Assembly (NCBI RefSeq): GCF_002163855.1
Contig: NZ_CP019332.1
Span: 1,157,145-1,221,144, forward strand
Length of the DNA: 64,000 nucleotides
Origin: Winogradskyella sp. PC-19
GTDB taxonomy: Bacteria; Bacteroidota; Bacteroidia; Flavobacteriales; Flavobacteriaceae
Reading direction: 5' to 3'
The notes under the pieces are model-generated. The model did not search any database. It had not been told where the DNA came from and was given only the letters and a program-made list of their open reading frames with translations. Shown in pieces: positions 17,269-26,264 of this stretch (position 1 is its first letter; each line of letters begins with the position of its first letter). The position numbers and the translations under genes are program-made.

Positions 17269-20200
17269 TTATCGTTTAAGTGCAAAATGTGCACTAAATG
17301 TTCTGGATTCGTTTGTTATTGGCTCGAAATACTCAAGGGTAAACCAATAATCACTACTTGGCATTCTGTTACCATTAAATGTTCCGTCCCAACCTGAGCT
17401 AGTTGGGCTTAATTGTTTTAGTAGTTTTCCATAACGGTCATAGATGTAAATCACTGCTGCAGGCTGCGTATCAATACCTTTTATATTCCAAGCATCATTA
17501 TTACCATCTCCGTTTGGAGTAAAGAATTTTGGGTAATCAATTACCGTAACTATTTCAGAAATTATTCCACAGCCTAATATATCTCTGGCATAAACCGTAT
17601 GCTGACCACCAGTTACATTTTCGAAATTAGTATCTAATTGCCATGGGCCATTGTCCAAGCTATACTCATAAGTACTGTTTCCTGTTGCCATCGCAATAAT
17701 CATATTATTACCATTAAAAGCCTGAGAAGTTACCTCAACTGTAAATGTATCTGGTATTCCGCCCTCAATGACTTCTGCAGAATCAAAATTTTGACACATA
17801 GTCACTGTAGATGTAGAGGTATCTGTTACGACAACATCATAAATTCCGCCTTGTGTTGGAGTTAAAGTTGGACCAGTCTCTGTCGGCAATACGACACCGT
17901 CTAAACTCCATTCAAAACTATAATCCGAAGCAGGTAATTCTGTATCTAAAACTGGTGGTACATCTACTACAGCTTCGTTATTACTTGTAAGGCATAAAAT
18001 ATATTCGTCTTCTAAATCAAAAATCGGAAGTAAATTCACTTGTAAGGTTACCTCTGATATAGCAAAACATTCTGCTGGTCTTATAACATTACTTACTCTA
18101 GCATAAATAACTTGGGAGTTAATCACAAAATTTTCATACAATAGTGGTAATGGATTAACATCGTTAAACGCATCATCAAAACTAAAGTGATAACTAATAC
18201 TAAATGCTAATGGGTCTTGACCATCTAGAATAATTGGGCTTCTTGAAGCTAAATCAAACTGAGTAAACCCATCATTATCATTAACAACATCACATTCTTC
18301 ATATAAATCGTCAAGAGCTTCTGCGCCTTCATTTATTTCGATATTAAATGTTATGGTACTTACGGAACAACCTGTAGTGTTATTTGTAATAGCAACAAAG
18401 ATAGGTTGAGGACTACTTGTATTTGTGTATGGACTTGCTAATGGGTTTGTTAGATTATCTGCATCAAGTTGGGTTTCGTGATATGTAACCGTAAACTGCA
18501 TTGGGTCTTGTCCATTTAATACTTCTGGTGTTTTTGTTTCTAAGTCAAAATCGAAAAAGAAATCCGTGTTGTTTTCGCACTCAAAGAAATCTGTTACCAT
18601 GACATTATCATCAGGAAGCGGATTTATCACAATATCCAACTCTACAATTGCAAAACAGTTATCAGTATTTGTAACTCTAACAAATATAGTCTCTGATGGG
18701 CTTGTATTATTGTAAGCTGAAGGTGTTGGAATGGCATTACTTCCAGCAACAGCTTCGTCATAATCTAAATGATATGTTGCAGAGACATTAGTTTCTCCAT
18801 TAAAAATGAAGGCTTCTCGTTGCCTCAAATCAAAAGTTTCTACCAAATCTCCTGCTGTAACATCATCACACAAAATAATTGGGTCTGGATTAAGATTTGG
18901 CATTGGGTTTATAGTTTCGAGCTCAAACTCACCTATACCTAAACAAGAATTATCAACATCACTATCAATCCTGTAAGTAATTGTTTGATTAAACGGAGAT
19001 GCTGTATTTATATGATTTGATATGTCTGGAATCGCATTAATTTCTGCCAATGCATCTGCAGTTGTTTCGTAATAAGTAACCGTAATTATTTGACCTGGAG
19101 GAAACAATCCAACAATTTGAGGTGTTGCATCACTAAAATCAAAAGTCGTGATTCCGTCTGTAATATTAGCATCTACTCTTGTATCATCACACTCTTGATA
19201 AGTTGGTATTAAAAATCCAGGAGGAATTGAAGTTGTGGATACAAATAAATCTAATTGCGCAACTCTATGACAGCCATCTGCATTTTCTGTTCTTACAAAT
19301 AAAATATCTGGATTTGAAGATGGGTCAGTATTCGTATAAGCAGTAATATTTGGAATTGGATTATTACCTGTATCGGCCTCTGCAAAAGACATATGGTATG
19401 TAAATGTTTCAGCAGCTGAGTTAGTAGAGATTAAAACCTCAGATTCGGTTAAATTAAAATCTGAAATACCATCAGTATCAGTGTCACATTGTAATAGACT
19501 TACCATATTTGTAATAATCGGTAAAGCATTGACTTCTAAATCTACAGCAATAGTTTCATAACATAATATGTTATCATTATTCTCTACTCTGGCAATAATT
19601 TGCCTATCATCAGTGTATAAGTTGGTAATCGCTCCAGAATCATTGTCTGCATCGGCTTGATTTAAGTGATAACTTACTGTAAACTGCATTGGGTCTTGAC
19701 CATTAAGAACAAAAGTATCTATATCTGCAGGTCCAAGCGGAAAATCAACAAACCCATTTGTATCATCGCCATCTGCATTATCATCACAAACTCCGTATGT
19801 ATAAGTTGAAGGTGTTGGCTGATCAAAGACATCTATTATAAAATCGGATGTTGCATAACAATTTGCATTATCTACGTTTTCAATTCTTGCCACTATAGTT
19901 TGTTGTTGATAGGCCATTAAATTAGTGTAAGGCGAAGCTATTGGATTCGCATCGGCATCGGCGTCTACTTGATTCTCATGAAAAGTAATAGAATATTGAG
20001 CCATAGCCTGTGTGCCCAAAACATCTGGCTGCAATGCATCAAAATCAAAATTCCAAAAACCATCATTATCGTTGTCACAAATTAATTGATCTGCTACTAC
20101 TCCAGCTGTTGGTGTATCAAAGACATCGATTTCTAAATCAGTTGTTGCATAACAATCTGTATTAATATTATTCTCTATACGCACAAAAATTGTTTCTGAA

Positions 20201-21600
20201 GTATAGGCTATCTGATTAGTATATGTATTTGGTAACGCCGCAGTATTCGCATCTGCATCTGCTAATGTAGGGTGAAATGTTACTGCATAGTCTGTAGTAG
20301 GTTGTGTACCTAAAACTGTTGTACGTAATGCGTTTAAATCAAAACCCCAAAACCCATCGTTATTGTCATCACAGACTAATTGATCGTCTACAACATTAGC
20401 AGTTGGAGTATTAAAGACATTAATATCAAAACTTCCCGTACTAGCACAATCAGTATTATTTGTGTTTTCTACTCTTATAAAAATGGTTTCTACTGTGTAT
20501 GCTGTTGCATTAGGATATAATCCTGTTATAGGATTCATATCCATTTCAGCATCACTTAAGGAATTATGATAACTTACCTCAACATCTATCTGAACACCTA
20601 CAACAGTTGTAGTTAACGTTGAAAAATTGAAATCAAAAAAGCCATCATTATTGGTGTCGCAAATTATCTGATTTTGTACGGGATTGACTGTTGGCAAAGC
20701 TGTAACAGTAATTTCTATAACATCGTCATCTGAGTTACCCAAATTATCTGTAATTGTAACTTGATATTGACCAGAGTTAGAAACCGAAATAGAAGACATA
20801 CCATCAGTACCAGGTATTGGTACAAAACCAGTACCATCATCGTATTGCCAAGCATAATCTACAAAATCAGGATCGCTAGTTGGATTTGCATCTAAAGTTG
20901 TTGAAGATAATTCACAAATATTTTGATCAGGTCCCAATATACCATTAACATCTATAATGCTACAGTCTGTAGATCCACCACCTGGAACTCCTAGGTTAGT
21001 TTGAACAATTTCGATAGAACCTGGTATACCTGGTTGATTTGGCCCAGTTCCATAATTAGCAATGAGTATTAAATAAAACTCTCCTGATTGCGCGTTATTT
21101 ATAGTTAGAGTTTCGGTTGGCGCACCTGAATAACTACAATCAACGATATTAGAATTGTCTAAATCATTTTGGTAGTATGTAGTTCCAGAATTATCTTGAG
21201 GACAAGTTGGACAAGTCGTGTTTATATTATTACAGTTTCCTGTGTCATTAGAAAAAGGTCCCCAAGCAATAAAATCCACATCAATTCCTGTTCCAGGTCC
21301 ATCGTTATTAATGCCATCACCATTATTATCTTCCCACTGATTTATGGTAAAAGCTAAATTTCCTGTTTGATCTACTTGCATAAAAAACCAAGATGGCCTC
21401 GGTGCATCACCTAAACAACCTATTGGTGTATTAATATTAGTAGAATTATCGATATTATTCTCAAAAACATAAGTACCAGAATTATCAGAACAAATTGGAC
21501 TTGCTTGATCACAGGTTACTCCACCTGGCACACTAAACTGTCCATAGGACAAAATTGAAAAGCTTAAAAACAGTAAAAAGTATATGTGTTTTTTGAACAT
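17269..21600 (-). CDS. T9SS-secreted modular surface protein with type B C-terminal domain
   Basis: The intact 1443-residue protein begins with a signal peptide (MFKKHIYFLLFLSFSILSYG). The N-terminal domain (about 22-215) is rich in Cys, Asp and Asn. An Ig-like domain follows, then nine modules of about 95-105 residues. Each module has a CD-acidic-DGF/FD opening, a YHxxxxDA centre and an I.VRxEN...C ending. The last 90 residues are the gliding-motility-associated C-terminal domain (PKFFTPNGDGNNDAW to TFSAHFALKR), which marks T9SS cargo. Its final 450 residues run collinear with the split adhesin downstream, so the two are paralogues. It is probably a cell-surface adhesin, with ligand unknown. 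Confidence 0.9.
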   Translation of the reverse strand: MFKKHIYFLLFLSFSILSYGQFSVPGGVTCDQASPICSDNSGTYVFENNIDNSTNINTPIGCLGDAPRPSWFFMQVDQTGNLAFTINQWEDNNGDGINNDGPGTGIDVDFIAWGPFSNDTGNCNNINTTCPTCPQDNSGTTYYQNDLDNSNIVDCSYSGAPTETLTINNAQSGEFYLILIANYGTGPNQPGIPGSIEIVQTNLGVPGGGSTDCSIIDVNGILGPDQNICELSSTTLDANPTSDPDFVDYAWQYDDGTGFVPIPGTDGMSSISVSNSGQYQVTITDNLGNSDDDVIEITVTALPTVNPVQNQIICDTNNDGFFDFNFSTLTTTVVGVQIDVEVSYHNSLSDAEMDMNPITGLYPNATAYTVETIFIRVENTNNTDCASTGSFDINVFNTPTANVVDDQLVCDDNNDGFWGFDLNALRTTVLGTQPTTDYAVTFHPTLADADANTAALPNTYTNQIAYTSETIFVRIENNINTDCYATTDLEIDVFDTPTAGVVADQLICDNDNDGFWNFDFDALQPDVLGTQAMAQYSITFHENQVDADADANPIASPYTNLMAYQQQTIVARIENVDNANCYATSDFIIDVFDQPTPSTYTYGVCDDNADGDDTNGFVDFPLGPADIDTFVLNGQDPMQFTVSYHLNQADADNDSGAITNLYTDDRQIIARVENNDNILCYETIAVDLEVNALPIITNMVSLLQCDTDTDGISDFNLTESEVLISTNSAAETFTYHMSFAEADTGNNPIPNITAYTNTDPSSNPDILFVRTENADGCHRVAQLDLFVSTTSIPPGFLIPTYQECDDTRVDANITDGITTFDFSDATPQIVGLFPPGQIITVTYYETTADALAEINAIPDISNHINTASPFNQTITYRIDSDVDNSCLGIGEFELETINPMPNLNPDPIILCDDVTAGDLVETFDLRQREAFIFNGETNVSATYHLDYDEAVAGSNAIPTPSAYNNTSPSETIFVRVTNTDNCFAIVELDIVINPLPDDNVMVTDFFECENNTDFFFDFDLETKTPEVLNGQDPMQFTVTYHETQLDADNLTNPLASPYTNTSSPQPIFVAITNNTTGCSVSTITFNIEINEGAEALDDLYEECDVVNDNDGFTQFDLASRSPIILDGQDPLAFSISYHFSFDDAFNDVNPLPLLYENFVINSQVIYARVSNVIRPAECFAISEVTLQVNLLPIFDLEDEYILCLTSNNEAVVDVPPVLDTELPASDYSFEWSLDGVVLPTETGPTLTPTQGGIYDVVVTDTSTSTVTMCQNFDSAEVIEGGIPDTFTVEVTSQAFNGNNMIIAMATGNSTYEYSLDNGPWQLDTNFENVTGGQHTVYARDILGCGIISEIVTVIDYPKFFTPNGDGNNDAWNIKGIDTQPAAVIYIYDRYGKLLKQLSPTSSGWDGTFNGNRMPSSDYWFTLEYFEPITNESRTFSAHFALKR

Positions 21601-21746
21601 TTGGAGTATAAAATTTGAGTCACCTAAATTAATAAAATCTTAGCCAAGAAACTGATTTCTGTTAAGTTCTTGTTATAATAACGTGTTTACTTATGTAACA
21701 AGTATATTTATAAAACTCCCACCTTAACTATACTATATTATTTACT

Positions 21747-21754
21747 TATCTTTG
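21747..21754 (+). promoter_or_regulatory. Predicted -7 promoter element of folE
   Basis: TATCTTTG matches the TAnnTTTG consensus and ends 25 bp before the folE ATG. No -33 TTG is visible at the expected spacing. Confidence 0.45.
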
Positions 21755-21779
21755 CATAATCATTTTACACATCATATAA

Positions 21780-22454
21780 ATGAAAATAGATAACGATTTT
21801 GATATAGACGCTATAGGGGATGACCATATAGGAACTTCTAGTGACACACCTCTAAGAGAGGATGCTTTTGAGTTAAGTGACTCTGAAAAAATTGAGAGTA
21901 TAAAAGCAGATGTAAAACATATCCTTGAAATCTTGGGATTGGATCTTAATGACGATAGCCTTCAAGGCACACCAAAACGTGTTGCAAAAATGTTTGTTAA
22001 CGAAATTTTTAGTGGCTTACACCCGGATAATAAACCTAAGGCATCAACATTTGACAACAAGTATAAATACGGCGAAATGCTTGTCGAAAAAAATATCACA
22101 GTATATTCGACTTGTGAGCATCACTTATTACCGATTGTAGGCAAAGCGCATGTGGCTTATATTTCAAACGGAACAGTTATAGGATTATCCAAAATGAATC
22201 GTATTGTCGATTATTATGCAAAACGCCCACAAGTACAAGAGCGTTTAACTATTCAGATTGTGAGAGAATTACAGGAGGCTTTAGGTACAGACGATGTTGC
22301 TTGTGTTATTGATGCTAAGCACCTTTGTGTAAACTCACGAGGCATCAAAGATGTTGCTAGTAGCACTGTTACTTCAGAATTTGGTGGAAAATTTAAAACC
22401 AAAGAAACACGCCGCGAATTCTTAGATTATATTAAATTAGATACTGAATTCTAA
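21780..22454 (+). CDS. folE: GTP cyclohydrolase I
   Basis: This enzyme opens GTP to dihydroneopterin triphosphate, the first step to folate and also the source for queuosine. The 224 residues have an acidic N-terminal extension of about 40 residues and then the conserved domain. The zinc and active-site stretch [19 protein letters not shown] is near 110-128, [20 protein letters not shown] is near 136-155, and a later Cys lies in KHLCVNSRG. The length and motifs fit a normal FolE homodecamer subunit. cysS follows after 56 bp on the same strand. Confidence 0.97.
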   Translation: MKIDNDFDIDAIGDDHIGTSSDTPLREDAFELSDSEKIESIKADVKHILEILGLDLNDDSLQGTPKRVAKMFVNEIFSGLHPDNKPKASTFDNKYKYGEMLVEKNITVYSTCEHHLLPIVGKAHVAYISNGTVIGLSKMNRIVDYYAKRPQVQERLTIQIVRELQEALGTDDVACVIDAKHLCVNSRGIKDVASSTVTSEFGGKFKTKETRREFLDYIKLDTEF

Positions 22455-22510
22455 GCCTACAAAAAGTTCAGAAAAAGTATTTTAATTTTACAAAAATCAA
22501 TCATTCCATA

Positions 22511-23992
22511 ATGGCTTTATATACAAATCAAAATATAAAAATCTATAACTCGCTTTCGGGCGAAAAGGAAAATTTCACTTCTATTAACGAAGGCTATGTT
22601 GGTATGTATGTTTGTGGACCTACGGTTTACAGTAATGTGCATTTGGGCAATGTCCGAACTTTTATGTCATTTGACATGATTTTTAGATACTTTAAGCACT
22701 TAGGTTATAAAGTACGCTATGTACGTAATATAACAGACGCTGGTCATTTAGAAAATGATGCTGACTTGGGTGAAGACAAAATCACCAAAAAGGCACGAAT
22801 TGAGCAAATAGAACCTATGGAAATTGTACAGCGTTATACTGTAGATTTTCATAACGTATTGCAAACATTAAACTTTTTACCACCTAGTATTGAGCCTACT
22901 GCAACTGGTCATATCATTGAACAGATTGAATTGATTGAAACTATAATTGAAAACGGTTTTGCATATGTTGTAAATGGCTCTGTATATTTTGACGTTCACA
23001 AATACAACGAATCTAACGAATACGGAATTTTAAGCAAACGTAAATTAGAAGACCTTATACATAATACCAGAACTCTAGACGGACAAAGCGATAAAAAAAA
23101 TCCTCAAGATTTTGCACTTTGGAAAAAAGCTGAAGACACTCACATTATGCGATGGCCAAGTCCTTGGAGTGACGGATTTCCGGGATGGCATTTGGAGTGT
23201 ACTGCCATGAGCACAAAATATTTAGGTGAGTTTTTTGATATTCACGGTGGCGGAATGGACTTAAAATTTCCGCATCACGAATGTGAGATTGCACAAAACC
23301 AGGCTGCGAAAGGTCAAGCACCAGTTAAGTATTGGATGCATGCCAACATGCTTGAGCTTAACGGAGCACGTATGAGTAAATCCTCAGGAAACTATATCAA
23401 TCCAGCTGAATTATTTTCGGGTCAAAATGATATTATGACAAAAGGTTTTACACCAGGAGTTATTCGCTTTTTTATGATGCAAGCTTCTTATCGTAGTATT
23501 TTAGATTTGACTAACGATGGATTATTAGCTGCAGAAAAAGGCTTTAATCGTTTAATGGATGCTATTGGTAATATTGATAAACTAAATACTAGCGATACGT
23601 CTTCATTTGATGTTATTGCATGGAAGCAAAAGTGCTACGATGCAATGAATGATGATTTTAATACACCTATCTTAATCGCGCATTTATTTGAAGCTGCAAA
23701 ACTTATAAATCAGGTTAATGACAATTCAGCTACAATAACTAATGAAGATTTAGAAGAGTTGAAAGTAACTGTAAATACGTTTACTTTTGACATCCTGGGC
23801 TTAACAAATAATGAAGCTTCAGATAGCGGGACAGAAAAGTTAAATGCTGCACTAGAGTTGTTAATTAAACTCAGAAAAGAAGCACGAATTAATAAAGACT
23901 TTGCTCTTTCTGACCAAATCAGAGATGAGTTGGCTGATGCTGGTATTGAATTAAAAGACGGTCGAGAAGGCACAACATATTCTGTAAAATAG
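22511..23992 (+). CDS. cysS: Cysteinyl-tRNA synthetase
   Basis: It charges tRNA-Cys with cysteine. The 493-residue length is typical. The HIGH-type signature lies in VHLGNVRTF, and the zinc-binding residues include Cys in [10 protein letters not shown], Cys in HLECTAMS and the HHECEIAQ stretch. The KMSKS loop appears as ARMSKSSGN. The C-terminal anticodon-binding region ends with [19 protein letters not shown]. yidD follows almost directly. Confidence 0.97.
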   Translation: MALYTNQNIKIYNSLSGEKENFTSINEGYVGMYVCGPTVYSNVHLGNVRTFMSFDMIFRYFKHLGYKVRYVRNITDAGHLENDADLGEDKITKKARIEQIEPMEIVQRYTVDFHNVLQTLNFLPPSIEPTATGHIIEQIELIETIIENGFAYVVNGSVYFDVHKYNESNEYGILSKRKLEDLIHNTRTLDGQSDKKNPQDFALWKKAEDTHIMRWPSPWSDGFPGWHLECTAMSTKYLGEFFDIHGGGMDLKFPHHECEIAQNQAAKGQAPVKYWMHANMLELNGARMSKSSGNYINPAELFSGQNDIMTKGFTPGVIRFFMMQASYRSILDLTNDGLLAAEKGFNRLMDAIGNIDKLNTSDTSSFDVIAWKQKCYDAMNDDFNTPILIAHLFEAAKLINQVNDNSATITNEDLEELKVTVNTFTFDILGLTNNEASDSGTEKLNAALELLIKLRKEARINKDFALSDQIRDELADAGIELKDGREGTTYSVK

Positions 23993-24040
23993 TAGGCTAT
24001 CAAAAAATTTCTTACATACCCGTTTTTATTTTTAATTAAG

Positions 24041-24232
24041 GTGTATCAGAAATTAATTTCTCCATTTACTCCAGCTAGTTGTAGATATCAACCCACATGT
24101 TCTCAATACACAAAGGAAGCCTTAGAAATTCATGGCTTTTTTAAAGGTGGTAGATTAGCTGTTAAGCGAATTTTTAGTTGTCATCCTTGGGGCGGAAAGG
24201 GTTTCGACCCAGTTCCACCAAAAGAAGATTAA
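24041..24232 (+). CDS. yidD: YidD, membrane protein insertion efficiency factor (start uncertain)
   Basis: YidD is a small protein of the inner membrane face that aids YidC/Sec-dependent insertion. The core [22 protein letters not shown] with three cysteines, and the [12 protein letters not shown] end, are diagnostic. The only standard in-frame start is the GTG at 24041. The frame is open back to 23999 and encodes [14 protein letters not shown], which looks like the normal YidD amphipathic N terminus starting at an ATC codon. An in-frame stop at 23993-23995 rules out a longer form. So either the start is the non-standard ATC, the ATG was lost, or a shortened protein is made. Confidence 0.85.
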   Translation: MYQKLISPFTPASCRYQPTCSQYTKEALEIHGFFKGGRLAVKRIFSCHPWGGKGFDPVPPKED

Positions 24233-24244
24233 TATTCAAACATC

Positions 24245-24327
24245 GTCATTCAGAGCATAGCAAAGAATCTTTATTTATATCTTTCTAATTCTTTAGATTC
24301 TTCAGTCGCAAACGCCTTCTGAATAAC
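24245..24327. repeat. REP-like imperfect palindrome
   Basis: The left arm GTCATTCAGAGCATAGCAAA continues to GAATCT at 24270. The right arm begins AGATTC near 24295 and ends CTTCTGAATAAC at 24327; together they make a long imperfect inverted repeat. It resembles the dispersed element, beginning GTCATTCTGAGC and containing GAAGAATCT, that I recall from many Bacteroidetes genomes. It fills the 134 bp gap between yidD and lgt. Confidence 0.6.
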
Positions 24328-24366
24328 AATAAATATTATATTTACGACTTAAACAACACTCAATAT

Positions 24367-25203
24367 ATGCACGCTTTAGAAATCGTTTGGGATCCCATTA
24401 AATTTTTGGATTTAGGTTTTTTTAAACTTCACTTTTACAGTGTGATGTGGATTGTTGCATTTGTTCTTGGGTTTTTAATAACCAAACGAATCTATAAAAA
24501 CGAAGGCGAATCAGATGAATCGCTAGACTCATTATTCATTTACTCCGTATTAGGTATAATGTTAGGTGCTAGATTAGGTCATGTTATCTTTTACCAACCA
24601 GACTTAATTACTGATGATTTCTTCAGTATATTTTTGCCTTTTAAATTTAAAGGCGGTTTTGAGTTTACTGGATTTCAAGGCTTAGCAAGTCATGGTGCTG
24701 CCATTGCTATGATTATTTCTATGTACTTGTACAATAAAAAGGTTTTAAAAAAAACTGTTTTATGGATATTAGACCGTGTAGTTGTTCCAGTGGCGTTAGG
24801 TGCTGTATTTGTTAGAATCGGAAATTTCATAAACTCTGAAATAATTGGAAAAGAAACTGGCAGTGATTTTGGTGTTGTTTTTAAACAACTTGGAGAAACT
24901 GTGCCAAGACACCCAGCTCAATTGTACGAAGCTGGTTGTTATATTTTTGTGTTTTTAATACTATTTTATTTCTATTGGAAAACCAAAAAATCTGAACAAC
25001 AAGGATTTTTATTTGGGCTATTTTTAGTGTTACTTTGGTCTGTTCGTTTTGTAGTAGAATATTATAAGGAACCTCAAAGTGGCGAATACCTTTCAAACGC
25101 CATAGGTAATGTTTTGAATAATGGACAAATCTTAAGCATTCCATTTATAATCATTGGTCTGTATTTTATGTTTATTTACAAACCAAAGACAAAGTTAGCT
25201 TAA
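24367..25203 (+). CDS. lgt: Prolipoprotein diacylglyceryl transferase
   Basis: Lgt moves diacylglycerol from phosphatidylglycerol to the lipobox Cys of prolipoproteins in the inner membrane. The 278 residues have about seven membrane helices. Visible signatures are LGARLGHVIFY, the ASHGAAIAM stretch with the key His, VRIGNFINSEIIGK, and RHPAQLYEA. The enzyme serves the many lipoproteins in this window. Its stop TAA overlaps the ATG of the next gene, itself a lipoprotein, by one base, which indicates translational coupling. Confidence 0.96.
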   Translation: MHALEIVWDPIKFLDLGFFKLHFYSVMWIVAFVLGFLITKRIYKNEGESDESLDSLFIYSVLGIMLGARLGHVIFYQPDLITDDFFSIFLPFKFKGGFEFTGFQGLASHGAAIAMIISMYLYNKKVLKKTVLWILDRVVVPVALGAVFVRIGNFINSEIIGKETGSDFGVVFKQLGETVPRHPAQLYEAGCYIFVFLILFYFYWKTKKSEQQGFLFGLFLVLLWSVRFVVEYYKEPQSGEYLSNAIGNVLNNGQILSIPFIIIGLYFMFIYKPKTKLA

Positions 25204-25691
25204 TGGTTTTTGGTAAGTTTCTAAGACTACTATTGCTACTAGTATTTACTCTATGTGTTATTGCTTGTAAAGATTCAAGTAGTAAAAAAGAGTCAAAATC
25301 ACTTACTATAACTTTCAAAAAAGAAGGTGTTTTACAACTAATAGAAGCTTCAAAAGATTCTATTATAAAAGAATTAGATATCGAAATTGCAGATGATGAG
25401 TATCAAACCCAAACTGGTTTGATGTATCGTGACAGTATGGAAGATAATCAAGGGATGTTATTCATTTTTCCAAATGAAGCGCCTCGTAGCTTTTACATGA
25501 AAAATACACGTATTCCTCTTGATATCATATATATTTCTGCTGACAGTACTATTGTTAGTTTTCAGAAAAACGCAAAACCTTTTGACGAAACTTCTCTCCC
25601 TTCAAATGCAGCTGCAAAATTTGTATTAGAAATTAATGCTGGGCTAGCCGACACTTGGCAATTACAAATTGGTGACAAGGTGGATTTTTAA
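25203..25691 (+). CDS. DUF192 lipoprotein
   Basis: The 162-residue protein has a lipoprotein signal (LLLLLVFTLCVIAC, lipid Cys near 22) and then a DUF192 domain. Its hallmarks are QTGLMYRDSM, the QGMLFIFP stretch, SFYMKNTRIPLDIIYI, and the ending VLEINAGLADTW near the C terminus. DUF192 proteins are small beta-rich proteins of unknown function, often exported. It is coupled to lgt by a one-base overlap. The catalytic or binding role is not known. Confidence 0.88.
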   Translation: MVFGKFLRLLLLLVFTLCVIACKDSSSKKESKSLTITFKKEGVLQLIEASKDSIIKELDIEIADDEYQTQTGLMYRDSMEDNQGMLFIFPNEAPRSFYMKNTRIPLDIIYISADSTIVSFQKNAKPFDETSLPSNAAAKFVLEINAGLADTWQLQIGDKVDF

Positions 25692-25696
25692 TATTT

Positions 25697-25704
25697 TAAT
25701 TTTG
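25697..25704 (+). promoter_or_regulatory. Possible -7 promoter element
   Basis: TAATTTTG matches TAnnTTTG in the gap after the DUF192 gene, 65 bp before the next ATG. The distance is longer than for the other candidates, so support is modest. Confidence 0.35.
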
Positions 25705-25769
25705 TTCCAAGTGTATGGTTTACTTAAATCAAATTTTTAATTTTATATTTAAGAATCAATATCACTATT

Positions 25770-26204
25770 ATGAAATTTTCAAAGCGCTTCTCACTACTTC
25801 TTAGTGCATTATTGTTATTCTGTTCATTTTCTTTTATTGGTGCCGATAAATCTTATGTAGGCAAGTGGAAAGGTAAAGACAAAGGCGATATTGGCTTTTT
25901 GACCTTAACAAAACACAATTATGCAACTTTTGAATTTGACGGTGAAATTATGGGAGGAAAATCCTATAATCATCAAGGTATAACCGCTGCACTAAAGTAT
26001 AGAGTTAATACAAAAAAGAGTCCAGCAACAATAGACTTTATTATCTGGGATAAAAAAAAAGCTATTGAAGTTGGTAGGCTAAGAGGAATTTTTAAAATGA
26101 GTAGTAATCTGCAAATGCAAATGGCTATAAATTTTAGTGGCAGTAATCATAGACCCAAAGACTTCTCAATAGACAGTATTACTTTTTTGCGCGAAAGTGA
26201 ATAG
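25770..26204 (+). CDS. Secreted small protein of unknown function
   Basis: The 144-residue protein has a signal peptide (MKFSKRFSLLLSALLLFCSFSFIGA), then a beta-rich body beginning YVGKWKGKDKGDIGFLTLT. The GKWKG opening and alternating hydrophobic strands resemble small lipocalin-like periplasmic proteins, but I cannot name the family. There is no lipobox or membrane helix after the signal. A strong terminator lies 14 bp after the stop. Confidence 0.7.
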   Translation: MKFSKRFSLLLSALLLFCSFSFIGADKSYVGKWKGKDKGDIGFLTLTKHNYATFEFDGEIMGGKSYNHQGITAALKYRVNTKKSPATIDFIIWDKKKAIEVGRLRGIFKMSSNLQMQMAINFSGSNHRPKDFSIDSITFLRESE

Positions 26205-26217
26205 AAAAAAGACAAAT

Positions 26218-26247
26218 AAAAAAGGCTGCCAAATGGCAGCCTTTTTT
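26218..26247. terminator. Bidirectional intrinsic terminator
   Basis: A GC-rich stem (GGCTGCCA at 26224-26231, TGGCAGCC at 26234-26241) is extended by A and T tracts to 14 bp. It serves the upstream small secreted protein gene and the convergent secDF. Confidence 0.92.
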
Positions 26248-26264
26248 ATTTAAGATATTGGAGA

